Shown: positions 33,976 to 42,167, counted from the stretch's first letter. The stretch: 64,000 nucleotides of DNA from Nocardiopsis sinuspersici (GCA_008638415.1 VWVT01000021.1:1-64000); one strand, 5' to 3'. Made by a program: numbers and translations. The notes: generated from the sequence alone by a model not told the origin.

Positions 33976-34584
33976 TCAGCTCCCCGGGAAGATGGTGAAG
34001 GTTCCCGGAGCGACCTTGGTCCCGGTACTGGCCTCCCAGCGGCCGTGGTCGAAGCGCTCGAAGGACAGCAGCCTGCCGTCGTCGGACTCGAAGTCGGCGT
34101 AGTCGACCCCGCCCTGCGCCTTGAGCCCGGTGGTGCCCTCGGAGCGGTAGGAGCCGGTGCCCTTCTCCTGGAGCTTGTAGACGACGCCCTCCACCTCGAT
34201 GGACCTGCCCTGGGGGACGAGGTCCAGGTCGGGGCGGCCGGTCCACAGGGCCAGCTGCACGTCCGGGTCCTCCTCCACGGAGATCCAGCGCTTGCCGCCC
34301 TCGACCTCCAGGAAGTGCTCCGACCAGGTGTAGCCGCCCTCGGACAGGCGCAGGGTGCCGCGGATCCAGGTGCGCTCGGTGCCCCAGTCGACCATGTCGC
34401 CCGCCTTGAGCGTGCGCGGGTCGCCCGCAGTGCTGTCCCCCTTGTCGGCGAAGGGGTCCTGCGGCGGTGCGGGTGCCTTGGGGGAGGAGCTCCGGCTCTT
34501 GGAGCGCCGCAGGGCGACCACGACGGCTGCCACGACGGCGGCCGCGGCGATGACAAGGACGAGTATCAGGAGTTCTGTGGCCAA
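33976..34584 (-). CDS. DUF4178 membrane-anchored protein
   Basis: The 202-residue protein has an N-terminal membrane helix (ELLILVLVIAAAAVVAAVVVAL), a Lys/Arg/Ser linker, and a DUF4178 domain beginning LKAGDMVDWGTERTWIRGTLRLSEGGYTW and continuing FLEVEGGKRWISVEEDPDVQLALW to FDHGRWEASTGTKV. The family is linked by gene order to DUF350 and aminopropyltransferases. The TTG at 34584 is chosen because CGAGGAAC precedes it and the helix follows at once; an upstream GTG is possible. It is first in its operon, with 236 bp of upstream spacer. Confidence 0.82.
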   Translation of the reverse strand: MATELLILVLVIAAAAVVAAVVVALRRSKSRSSSPKAPAPPQDPFADKGDSTAGDPRTLKAGDMVDWGTERTWIRGTLRLSEGGYTWSEHFLEVEGGKRWISVEEDPDVQLALWTGRPDLDLVPQGRSIEVEGVVYKLQEKGTGSYRSEGTTGLKAQGGVDYADFESDDGRLLSFERFDHGRWEASTGTKVAPGTFTIFPGS

Positions 34585-34820
34585 TGTTCCTCGTTTCACG
34601 GTGGCGCACGGGACAGGGGATCGGGAGAGGGTGGCGCGGTCCTCGTTCACGGTTGTTCCCGAGGCCGTGCGGGGTCCTACTGGCGGTTGGACGCCGTCCG
34701 GGGAGCCGGGGTTCCTCCGGGGCCGGTTCCGGCCCCCGGAGAGCCGCCCGCACGACCTTCGCGAACGGCCGGATCCGGTGGCGGGTCCCCGTGGCCGGGA
34801 CTCACGGGGCGCCCGGGGGT

Positions 34821-35672
34821 TCACGCGTGGGGATCGCCGGTCTCCACGGGGAGGGAGTCGTCACCTCCCCAGCGGCTCCACGAGCCCGGGTACAGGCGGG
34901 CACCGGTGTATCCGGCGTGCTCCAGGGCGAGCAGGTCGTGGCAGGCGGTGACCCCGGACCCGCAGTAGGCGGTGACGGTGTCCGCGGAGTCGGCGCCGAG
35001 GGCGGCGAAGCGCTCGCGCAGGGCTTCCGGGGCGGCCAGGAACCCGTCACCGTCGAGGTTTCCGGTCCACTCCGCGCTGCGGGCGCCGGGTACGTGCCCC
35101 GGACGGGCGTCGACGGGAGCGGGCCGCTCCCCGGTGTAGCGGCCGCGGGCACGGGCGTCGACCAGCAGGTGCGCCGGATCGCCGGCCCGGGCCCGGACGG
35201 TGTCGGTGTGCACGACCCGGTCCCCGGGCCAGGGCACCGGGGTGCGGTGGGCGGGCTCGGGCGTGACGTCGCCCTCCTCCAGCCCTCCGTTCCAGGCCTG
35301 GACGCCGCCGTCCAGGAACGCCGCCGGGGTGCCGAGGACGCGCAGCATCCACACGAGGCGGGCGGCGACCGAACCGCCCGCGTCGTCGTAGACGACCACG
35401 GAGGAGCCGTCGCCGATGCCGAGACGGCCGAGCGTGTCCGCGAAGTCGACCGGGTCGGGCAGCGGGTGGCGGCCGTTCCCGGGGCCGGCCGGTGCGGCGA
35501 GATCGGCGTCCAGGTCGGTGAAGACCGCGCCGGGCAGGTGGCCGGAGCGGTGGGCGTCGCGGCCGGAGCGGCCGTCGAGGTACCAGCGGGAGTCGACGAG
35601 AACGACCTGGTCACGGTGCTCGCGGAGCCAGTCGGCCGACACGGCCACCGGGAGGGACAAGGGTTCGGACAT
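34821..35672 (-). CDS. sulfurtransferase, 3-mercaptopyruvate type
   Basis: The 283-residue enzyme has two rhodanese domains. The first (about 10-135) is inactive-type with VLVDSRWYLDG and GHLPGAVFTDLD. The second carries the active-site loop CGSGVT (Cys237), a sequence typical of mercaptopyruvate sulfurtransferases rather than thiosulfate ones. It would move sulfur from 3-mercaptopyruvate to cyanide or a thiol. The start is an ATG with few neighbours in the same direction; the promoter should lie near 35673-35735. Confidence 0.88.
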   Translation of the reverse strand: MSEPLSLPVAVSADWLREHRDQVVLVDSRWYLDGRSGRDAHRSGHLPGAVFTDLDADLAAPAGPGNGRHPLPDPVDFADTLGRLGIGDGSSVVVYDDAGGSVAARLVWMLRVLGTPAAFLDGGVQAWNGGLEEGDVTPEPAHRTPVPWPGDRVVHTDTVRARAGDPAHLLVDARARGRYTGERPAPVDARPGHVPGARSAEWTGNLDGDGFLAAPEALRERFAALGADSADTVTAYCGSGVTACHDLLALEHAGYTGARLYPGSWSRWGGDDSLPVETGDPHA

Positions 35673-35735
35673 GGGCGACAGCCTAACGCCGAACCGCTGG
35701 TCACGGCATGCCCGGCCGGCCTCCGGCCGTGCGGT

Positions 35736-36158
35736 TCAGTCCCTGTCCACGCGATGGACGCGCATGATCCACCACAGGCCCACCACCGGCAGCACCAGCG
35801 GAATGAACAGGTAGCCGCCGCCGAAGTGCGACCACACCGTGTCGTCGGGGAACACCTCCGGCATGAGCACGCTGGCCGCGCCCACCACGAGTACCCCGAC
35901 CACCTCGACGCTGCACGAGACCAGGGCGACCAAGCGCGAGATGCGTCCGGCCCGGGCCAGACCGACCGCCGCGACCAGGTAGACCACGCCGGCGAACAGC
36001 GACAGCGCGTAGGCCAGGGGCGCCTCGCCGAACTTCGTGGCCAGTTGGAAACCGCCCCTCGCGGTGGCGGCGAGCGCGAACACCCCGTACACGGCGACGA
36101 GGAGCCGTCCGGGGCCGGTGCGCAGGGTCCTGGCGGTGGGCGCGGTGGTCTCAGGCAA
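35736..36158 (-). CDS. four-helix membrane protein, unknown
   Basis: The 140-residue protein has four hydrophobic segments (about 18-38, 49-69, 77-99 and 116-133). Between the third and fourth is DTVWSHFGGGYLFIPLVLPVVGLWWI. No family name was recognised, though the pattern is seen in actinobacterial genomes. It overlaps the upstream membrane gene by 8 bases and likely forms a pair with it. Confidence 0.72.
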   Translation of the reverse strand: MPETTAPTARTLRTGPGRLLVAVYGVFALAATARGGFQLATKFGEAPLAYALSLFAGVVYLVAAVGLARAGRISRLVALVSCSVEVVGVLVVGAASVLMPEVFPDDTVWSHFGGGYLFIPLVLPVVGLWWIMRVHRVDRD

Positions 36159-36513
36159 CGGGGTTCCAGAGCTGTTCGAGCCGGACGAACAGGACGGGCA
36201 GGATCAGGCACGCGAAGGCGATCACGGCCGGTCCCCACTTGCTGCGCTCCATGAAGCCCCACACGGCGCACGCGGGCGGCAGCAGCGCCACGGTGGCCAG
36301 GTAGGACACGAACATGGCGGTCTCGGCGGGCCGGTCGCCGCCGACCACGGTGACGACGGTGGCGCCCACCTGACCGAGGACGAGGAGCCACAGGAGGCCC
36401 ATACCGACGAGGTGGGGGACCACCATGGGCTGGTCGCGGAAGGTCGAGACGAGGCACCATCCGGCCATCGCCAGTGACGCCACCTGAATCGTCATGGTCA
36501 GCCAGTCGACCAC
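36151..36513 (-). CDS. four-helix membrane protein, unknown
   Basis: The 120-residue product has four hydrophobic segments: LTMTIQVASLAMAGWCLVS, VVPHLVGMGLLWLLVLGQV, AMFVSYLATVALLPPACAVWG and VIAFACLILPVLFVRL. No catalytic motif or family was recognised. Overlap with the following membrane gene suggests a small two-subunit complex. A divergent spacer of 276 bp with CTACG-ACACAG-CGTAG (36556-36571) separates it from a DUF4352-like gene. Confidence 0.72.
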   Translation of the reverse strand: MVDWLTMTIQVASLAMAGWCLVSTFRDQPMVVPHLVGMGLLWLLVLGQVGATVVTVVGGDRPAETAMFVSYLATVALLPPACAVWGFMERSKWGPAVIAFACLILPVLFVRLEQLWNPVA

Positions 36514-36789
36514 GCCGCCTCCGCTCGCCCGTCCCTCCGCCCGTGTCGGCGGTTTCTACGACACAGCGTAGTACCTGGCGGCCACCACTTCACCTCGGCC
36601 CCGAAGGTCCACGGACGCGCGAACAGCGGGAACGACCGGTTCCGGACACGTTCGGCACGGGGCGGGCGCGACCAGCGCGGACCCGTGTCGGATATGGTCC
36701 CTTCCAGCCGCACGTGTTCCAGCCGGTACACGGCTACAGGTCCGCGGCACATCCCCTACGCCATCGTGTACGAGAACCGGAGCACACGC

Positions 36790-37686
36790 GTGTCCTATCC
36801 CCATGATCCTTCCGGCCCCCAGCAGCCCCCCTACGGCGGTCCTTCCGGGGGACAGCCGCCCTACGGCGACCCGAGCGGCGAACAGCCCCCCTTCGGCGGT
36901 CCGACCGGCGGTCAGCCTCCCTACGGTCCGCCCGGGGGACAGCCCCACTACGGGCCTCCCGGTGAGCAGCCCCCCTTCGGCGGTCCGACCGGCGGTCAGC
37001 CTCCCTACGGTCCGCCCGGGGGACAGCCCCACTACGGGCCTCCCGGTGAGCAGCCCCCCTTCGGCGGCCCTCCCGGTGGCCAGCCCCCCTTCGGCCCGCC
37101 CGGGGGACAGCCGCCCTACGGTGCGTCGCCCTACGGCCCGCCCCCCAAGAAGGGCATGTCCACCGGGGCCAAGATCGGTATCGGCGTCGGCGGCTGCCTC
37201 GGACTCGTGGTCGTCGCGATCGTCGTCATCGTGATCATCGCCGCGCTGTCCGTGAGCGAAGACGACTCCTCGGCCGCTCCGGCGCCCTACGCCACCGAGG
37301 AGGAGTTCGCCCCTGAGGGCACCACCGAGCAGGACCCCGCGACCGGGGAACAGGACGTCAGCATGACCGCCACCGCGGCGGGCACCGCGGGCGACACCAT
37401 CGACGACACCGTCTACACGGTGCTGGACGTCGAGCTCACCAACAACGGTGACGAGTCCCTCAGCGTCAACCCGATGTACTTCACCACGGTGCTCGCCGAC
37501 GGCACCGAGCGGACCGACTGGGGCGAGGCCCTCTTCGCCGACATCGAGCCGTTCCAGGTCACCGAGCTGGCGCCCGGCGACAGCGCCTCCGGGCAGATCG
37601 CCGTGGTGGGCGAGGTCGTGGTCACCGAGGTCCGGTACGACCCGAGTTTCGGCATGGAGGAACCGATCGTGACCACCGTCCAGTAA
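36790..37686 (+). CDS. DUF4352-like membrane protein with Pro/Gly/Gln tandem-repeat tail
   Basis: The 298-residue protein has a cytoplasmic tail of about 115 residues of PPYGPPGGQ-type repeats. One membrane segment follows (IGIGVGGCLGLVVVAIVVIVIIAALSV), and then an outer domain with VYTVLDVELTNNGDESLSVNP and GEVVVTEVRYDPSFG, typical of DUF4352/telokin-like proteins. The DNA of the tail contains two exact 84-bp tandem copies. GTG 36790 is preferred over upstream ATGs because CCGGAG precedes it and the product starts SYPHDPSG. Confidence 0.75.
   Translation: MSYPHDPSGPQQPPYGGPSGGQPPYGDPSGEQPPFGGPTGGQPPYGPPGGQPHYGPPGEQPPFGGPTGGQPPYGPPGGQPHYGPPGEQPPFGGPPGGQPPFGPPGGQPPYGASPYGPPPKKGMSTGAKIGIGVGGCLGLVVVAIVVIVIIAALSVSEDDSSAAPAPYATEEEFAPEGTTEQDPATGEQDVSMTATAAGTAGDTIDDTVYTVLDVELTNNGDESLSVNPMYFTTVLADGTERTDWGEALFADIEPFQVTELAPGDSASGQIAVVGEVVVTEVRYDPSFGMEEPIVTTVQ
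36886..37053 (+). repeat. 84-bp tandem repeat inside the DUF4352-like gene
   Basis: Units 36886-36969 and 36970-37053 appear identical and each encode 28 residues beginning PPFGGPTGGQPPYGPP; a partial third copy starts at 37054. An in-frame unit length means copy number can change without a frameshift. Confidence 0.85.
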
Positions 37687-37698
37687 CGCGGGAACGTG

Positions 37699-37739
37699 AC
37701 GGCGCCCCGGCCGCGGGTACTCCGCGGCCGGGGCGCCGT
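37699..37739. terminator. very strong bidirectional terminator
   Basis: Eighteen-base perfect arms (37699-37716 and 37722-37739) surround a 5-base loop. It lies between the converging DUF4352-like and amidase genes. Confidence 0.85.
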
Positions 37740-37752
37740 CGTGTGCACGGGC

Positions 37753-39696
37753 TCAGTCCTCGGGCGACGTGTTGCTGTCCAGGGCGGTGCTGGAGATCTG
37801 GGCCTTCTGCAGGGTGCGCTTGGTGACGGCGGCCTCGACCTGGTCTACCGCGTGAGCGGTCATCTCGTCGCCGTACCCCTCCAGGGCCCGGCTGCCGACG
37901 TAGTCGCGGCACAGCCGCACGCCCTCGGCGGTGGCGGGCCCGTAGACGCCGTCGGCCCCGGTCTCGCCCAGGGCGTCACCGAAGCCCGCCCTCCTGATCC
38001 TGAGCTGGAGAAGCTTGACCGCCTCTCCCCTACTGCCGATGTGCAGTCCGAGCATGTCGTGTACCTCCGTGGCCTGACCGGGGGGCTGTTCGAATGTGCC
38101 CTCGCGGACGAGGGCGTAGGCCCTGTCACCGGGGCAGGACGTGGAGACGAAGTCGCGGTGGCCGAGTACCGTCCCGGCGTTGTCGTACTCCTCCGTCAGC
38201 CACTGGCGGAGTTCGCGGACGGCGTTGATCTGCTCGGGCGTGATGAGGTCGGTCGGGCCGGTCGCCAGTGTCACCGAGTAATGGGTGGTGTTGCCGCCCG
38301 GTTGCGCGGCCTGGGTCTTGTACAGCCCCCGACCTTCCATGACATATCCATGCGCGCAGGACATGAACGAGTTGCCGGTGAAATACACCGTGCCTTCGCG
38401 CCTGGCCAGCCAGGTGTTGTTCGGTGTGCGCACACACCAGACCCGCCCTTCGTGGGGCTCGCGCAGGATGGTGAACTTCGCCTTCCTGGTTGCCGCGGCC
38501 TTGGGCGCGACGTGGGTCTTACGGCGCAGTTCGACCTTCCACATGGGATACGGCGTCGAGGAGGTGGGCGGTCGGCGCCGTAGGGAGGTCGAGTATCCGG
38601 CGAGAGTCGCAGCGAACTGGAACGCCTCGGCGGCGGCGCGGCTCTTCTGGCTGAGTGCCTGGGCGTTGTTCGTGCGGTTGCCGTGACCGTCTCCCAGTAG
38701 TGACGCCTCGATGAACAGGGAGAGTTGCTCCGCGGTCAACGATCGCAAGAACGCATGGGTGGGAATCCGTCCAGGGGCGTGTTCGATCAGAACACGGCCA
38801 GCGTCGGAGGACAGATGAAACTCGGCCAGGCTGCGGTTGCGGGCCTCGCGCCATCGCGGGATGCCGTCGGTGTTCGCACTTCTCCGGGGGAACCGTTCGC
38901 AGGGTGGTCCGAAGGCGCCGTGCAGCGCGTTTCGAATCCTGGCCACACGGTCGGGATTCCTCGTCTCCGACTGATAGATGGCCACGCTGGTACCGGCCTT
39001 ACGGCTTTTACCCTGGAGTTTGATGTGCCCCTCAGTCCAGAACCAGGCCACCAGTTCCACGAGTGCGTTGGACCACTTGGGTTCGGTGGGCAGGTGAGCG
39101 CAGGGAGCCGACAAGGGAATTCGATCCCAGTAGCCAAGCGTGTCCGTGGTCGCCCACACCCGCTCATGTCCTTTGACACTGCGTGCCGTGCGGCCGGTTC
39201 GGGCCCATGTCCCGTCCTCGTTTTTTCGCCTTTCGGTTCCCGTGCGCCTGTAGTAGCGCTCTACGGGCCAGCGGTGGCCCGGGGTGGTCAGCGACGAGTG
39301 TTCGCGTCCCTCCATCCGCACCAGCTCCCGAGGCATGGCGGGAAAGACGTAGACGTGCTGGAGGGGCTGCCACTCCGACATCCCTGTCTCGTGGTTGAGG
39401 GTGAGAACGATGTCACCGGGGGAGATTTGGTCGAACGTCCGCCAACCGTCCTCGGTGAGGATCTCGGTTGCTTCGTCCACGCAGTATCCGATGCATGTCC
39501 ATCCACGGGAGGGGCCCATGTGGAACGCGCGGGTGTTGCGCCAGTAGGTGAGGCAGGCCGAGTGGCTCTTCCCGGCGAGCCCCTGGTCACTGCCGTCGTA
39601 GTGGATGACCAGTCCTGACCTGGGGTCGGCGTAGGAAGCCTGGCACACGGGCCATCCGAGTTCGGACCGGGACACGTACTTGCTCGGTCGAGGCAT
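37753..39696 (-). CDS. PGRP-type N-acetylmuramoyl-L-alanine amidase interrupted by an intein
   Basis: The 647-residue precursor contains a 371-residue intein (Cys72 to Asn442); splicing leaves a 276-residue amidase. The exteins form a peptidoglycan-recognition amidase (Amidase_2) with zinc ligands His32 (LVIHYDG), His513 (LGHRD) and Cys521 (STSCPGD). The last two are eight residues apart, as in T7 lysozyme. A C-terminal peptidoglycan-binding domain (LHIGSRGEAVKLLQLRIRR ... DGVYGPATAEGV) follows at about 549-600. There is no signal peptide, so it resembles a phage endolysin, but no phage genes are nearby. The intein splits the conserved IGY-SFM stretch, just after the tyrosine matching catalytic Tyr46 of T7 lysozyme. 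The ATG at 39696 lies next to a small palindrome (39718-39731). Confidence 0.9.
   Translation of the reverse strand: MPRPSKYVSRSELGWPVCQASYADPRSGLVIHYDGSDQGLAGKSHSACLTYWRNTRAFHMGPSRGWTCIGYCVDEATEILTEDGWRTFDQISPGDIVLTLNHETGMSEWQPLQHVYVFPAMPRELVRMEGREHSSLTTPGHRWPVERYYRRTGTERRKNEDGTWARTGRTARSVKGHERVWATTDTLGYWDRIPLSAPCAHLPTEPKWSNALVELVAWFWTEGHIKLQGKSRKAGTSVAIYQSETRNPDRVARIRNALHGAFGPPCERFPRRSANTDGIPRWREARNRSLAEFHLSSDAGRVLIEHAPGRIPTHAFLRSLTAEQLSLFIEASLLGDGHGNRTNNAQALSQKSRAAAEAFQFAATLAGYSTSLRRRPPTSSTPYPMWKVELRRKTHVAPKAAATRKAKFTILREPHEGRVWCVRTPNNTWLARREGTVYFTGNSFMSCAHGYVMEGRGLYKTQAAQPGGNTTHYSVTLATGPTDLITPEQINAVRELRQWLTEEYDNAGTVLGHRDFVSTSCPGDRAYALVREGTFEQPPGQATEVHDMLGLHIGSRGEAVKLLQLRIRRAGFGDALGETGADGVYGPATAEGVRLCRDYVGSRALEGYGDEMTAHAVDQVEAAVTKRTLQKAQISSTALDSNTSPED
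38371..39483 (-). other. intein with LAGLIDADG homing endonuclease inside the amidase gene
   Basis: Splicing motifs are complete. Block A starts at Cys72 (CVDEATEILTEDGWRTFDQI). Block B is EHSSLTTPGH, with Thr138 and His141. Block F is RVWCVRTPNNTWLARREG, and the intein ends YFTGN, followed by Ser443 as the first C-extein residue. The residue before the final Asn is Gly rather than the common His. The endonuclease region carries two dodecapeptide motifs, LVAWFWTEGHI (acidic Glu222) and FIEASLLGDGH (acidic Asp336), so it may still cut DNA. Base composition is lower in GC than the surrounding genes, consistent with horizontal arrival. Confidence 0.9.
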
Positions 39697-39717
39697 GAAT
39701 CCATTGTGTCAAGGAAG

Positions 39718-39731
39718 CACTCCGCAGAGTG
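39718..39731 (-). promoter_or_regulatory. palindrome upstream of the amidase gene
   Basis: CACTC-CGCA-GAGTG is a perfect inverted repeat 22 bp upstream of the amidase ATG, within an AT-rich 154-bp divergent spacer shared with the NAD(P)HX repair gene. It could be a repressor site. Confidence 0.3.
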
Positions 39732-39850
39732 GCGAATCAATACTATTCGGTGGAAATTCCTTGCCCTGGTCCCCATGGTGTGGCGAATTCACCCTGCCCG
39801 GCTCCGACTGCGGCACGATGGGGGCCGATCCACCTCCGGGAGGTAAACCG

Positions 39851-41344
39851 GTGCTCTCCGCACACACCGTCAGCGTCGTCCGCGAAGCCGAGTCCGCGCT
39901 CATGGCGCGCGTCCCCGACGGAACCCTCATGCGCAGGGCCGCGACCGGGCTCGCCGCGGAGTGCGCCCGGCTCCTGCCCCGTGTGTACGGCGCGCGGGTC
40001 GTCCTCCTGGTCGGCGGCGGCGACAACGGCGGCGACGCCCTGTACGCGGGTGCGAACCTCGCCGCACGGGGAGCCTCCGTACACGCCCTGCTCGCGGGAA
40101 GGGGCCTCCACCAGGACGGCGCCATCGCCCTGCGTGCGGCGGGCGGCCGGACCCGGTGGTTCACCGACGCGATGGCCGACGAGACCGACCTGTTCGACGC
40201 CGACCTCATCGTCGACGGACTCCTCGGTATCGGCGGGCGCGGGGGGCTGCGCGAGCCGCACGCCACCCTGGCCCTGCTCGCCGCGAACGCACCCGCTCCC
40301 GTGGTCGCGGTCGACCTGCCCAGCGGGGTGGACGCCGACACCGGCGAGGTCTCCGGACACGCCGTCCGCGCCGACGTCACCGTCACCTTCGGCACCCACA
40401 AGCCGGGCCTGTTCGTCGACCCGGGAGCCGACCGCGCGGGCCGGATCCACCTCGTGGACATCGGGCTGGCCCCCGAGCTGCCCGGGCCCGCCCTGGTCCG
40501 TCCACAGCCTGTGGACATCGCCTCGCTCCTGCCGGTCCACGGCGCCGAGACCGACAAGTACCGCCGGGGTGTGCTCGAGATCCGCGCGGGCTCCGACCGG
40601 TACCGGGGCGCCGCCGTCCTGTGCGTCGGGGGAGCGCTGCGCACCGGGGTCGGGATGGTCCGCTACGGGGGCGGACTGCGCGTCGTCGACCAGGTGCTCT
40701 CCCAGTGGCCGGAGACCGTCGCCAGACTCCTCGACCCGCAGAGCAGCACCGACCTGTCACCCGGTCGGGCCTCCGCCGTCGTCATCGGCTCCGGACGCGG
40801 TACGCACCCGGCCAACTCCGACGAGCTCTACTCGGTCCTGGAGAGCGACCTGCCGGTACTCGTCGACGCCGACGGGCTCACCCTGCTCACGGGGGACGGG
40901 GGCGCCGCGCTGGCCGAACTGCTCTGCGAGCGGACGGCGCACACGCTGCTGACCCCGCACGCCGGGGAACTGGCCCGGTTGATGGAGGCCGACCGGGGCG
41001 ACGTGGAGGCGCGCCGCCTGGAGCACGCGGCCCGTGCCCGCGACCGCTTCGGGTGCACGGTCCTGCTCAAGGGGTCGACCACGGTGATCGCGCACCCGGG
41101 CGCGCCCGTGGTGGTCAACCCGACGGGTACGCCGCTGCTGGCCACGGCCGGGACCGGTGACGTGCTGTCGGGGGCGGTCGGCGCGTTCCTGGCCTCCGGG
41201 CTGCCCGCTCGTGAGGCCGCGATGTGCGGCGCCTACGTACACGGACGCGCCGCCACGCTCGCCCGGGGCGGCGCGCCGATCAGCGCGTCCGACCTGTTGG
41301 ACGCGCTGCCCCTCGCGATCCAGGAGGCCCACCGGGCCGTCTGA
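39851..41344 (+). CDS. nnr: bifunctional NAD(P)H-hydrate epimerase / ADP-dependent dehydratase
   Basis: This 497-residue repair enzyme restores NAD(P)H damaged by hydration. The N-terminal epimerase half (about 1-205) carries VVLLVGGGDNGGDALYAGANLAARG and the ADLIVDGLLGIGGRG and VAVDLPSGVDADTG stretches. The C-terminal dehydratase half has a ribokinase-like fold with VLVDADGLTLL, TLLTPHAGELARLM, VLLKGSTTVI and NPTGTPLLATAGTGDVLSGAVGAF. The GTG at 39851 follows CGGGAGGTAAACCG, a clear ribosome site, and is preferred over the upstream ATG at 39818. Confidence 0.92.
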   Translation: MLSAHTVSVVREAESALMARVPDGTLMRRAATGLAAECARLLPRVYGARVVLLVGGGDNGGDALYAGANLAARGASVHALLAGRGLHQDGAIALRAAGGRTRWFTDAMADETDLFDADLIVDGLLGIGGRGGLREPHATLALLAANAPAPVVAVDLPSGVDADTGEVSGHAVRADVTVTFGTHKPGLFVDPGADRAGRIHLVDIGLAPELPGPALVRPQPVDIASLLPVHGAETDKYRRGVLEIRAGSDRYRGAAVLCVGGALRTGVGMVRYGGGLRVVDQVLSQWPETVARLLDPQSSTDLSPGRASAVVIGSGRGTHPANSDELYSVLESDLPVLVDADGLTLLTGDGGAALAELLCERTAHTLLTPHAGELARLMEADRGDVEARRLEHAARARDRFGCTVLLKGSTTVIAHPGAPVVVNPTGTPLLATAGTGDVLSGAVGAFLASGLPAREAAMCGAYVHGRAATLARGGAPISASDLLDALPLAIQEAHRAV

Positions 41345-41358
41345 GATCCGTACCGGCC

Positions 41359-41844
41359 CTATACGGGAGCCACGTGGACGCCGTCGGTGCCGATGGCACG
41401 GAGGTAAGCGCTGATGTCCTCGGGATCGCTGGTGAAGACTACGGCTTCGAGGTGCTTTGCCGCATTCCACGCGACTAGTGCGTCCACGGCGTCGGGACGC
41501 TTCTTCGGCGGTAGATCCGCTGTTTCCAGGAGGACGCCGATACGCCGCCAGTCGGTGGTGTCCGGCGGGGTGGAGCACAGGATGCAGGTGACCTGACCGA
41601 CGCGGGTGGGCCGCAGCGCGGGGGCTGAGGACCTGGCCTGGGGAACTGTGCACTCCTTGAGCACGCGGCTCAGGGCATACACGGTGGCCGGGTCGGAACG
41701 CCATGCCTGGGCCAGGACCGGGCCTGGAACGATCGGGCGGTGCGGAGTCCTTCCGAGACCTCGGTGTATCTGTATTGCCTTGGTCTTGCCCGAGGCCAGG
41801 GCGATGAGCATGCCGGTGTCGTACACCGGGACCAGAGTGGTCAT
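41359..41844 (-). CDS. PIN-domain toxin, VapC-like
   Basis: The 161-residue protein starts with the PIN opening VPVYDTGMLIALA, whose Asp is the first metal ligand. Later acidic residues lie in RPDAVDALVAW (two Asp) and in FTSDPEDISAYL. PIN toxins of type II systems cut RNA. The start codon overlaps the antitoxin stop by four bases, the standard toxin-antitoxin arrangement. The RNA target cannot be told from sequence. Confidence 0.82.
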   Translation of the reverse strand: MTTLVPVYDTGMLIALASGKTKAIQIHRGLGRTPHRPIVPGPVLAQAWRSDPATVYALSRVLKECTVPQARSSAPALRPTRVGQVTCILCSTPPDTTDWRRIGVLLETADLPPKKRPDAVDALVAWNAAKHLEAVVFTSDPEDISAYLRAIGTDGVHVAPV

Positions 41845-42158
41845 GCGACCTGACCTGGGTTCTGCTCGGCTTCGTCGCCGTAGACCAGGCGCATGGCGTC
41901 GGCAACCTCACGGCGCTCGCCTTCGGACAGTTCCGTCGCGTCGTCGGCCGGTGTGTACCCGGTGGCCCGGGTCTCCGCCTTGGCGATGAGGGCATCGATC
42001 CCGGAGAAGACCTCGTCAGCGGCCTCGGCCTCGGCCATCTGGCGGGTCGCGGCGTTCACCATGTACGAGGAGACGTCCATGCCCGCCCGTTCCGCGTGCG
42101 CTCTGACACGCTCCGCGTGTTCGGGGGCGAGGCTGATGCTGATGCGTACCTTGCTCAT
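41841..42158 (-). CDS. ribbon-helix-helix antitoxin
   Basis: The 105-residue protein begins MSKVRISISLAPEHAERVRAHAERAGMDVSSYMVNA, a ribbon-helix-helix DNA-binding domain of the VapB/CopG type. An acidic, helical C-terminus (EADEVFSGIDALIAKAE ... LSEGERREVADAM) would wrap and silence the PIN toxin. A palindrome covers its -10 region, so it should repress its own operon. The ATG falls exactly at the predicted transcription start (TACCAT, six bases, ATG), so translation is probably leaderless. Confidence 0.82.
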   Translation of the reverse strand: MSKVRISISLAPEHAERVRAHAERAGMDVSSYMVNAATRQMAEAEAADEVFSGIDALIAKAETRATGYTPADDATELSEGERREVADAMRLVYGDEAEQNPGQVA

Positions 42159-42167
42159 ACAGTGATG

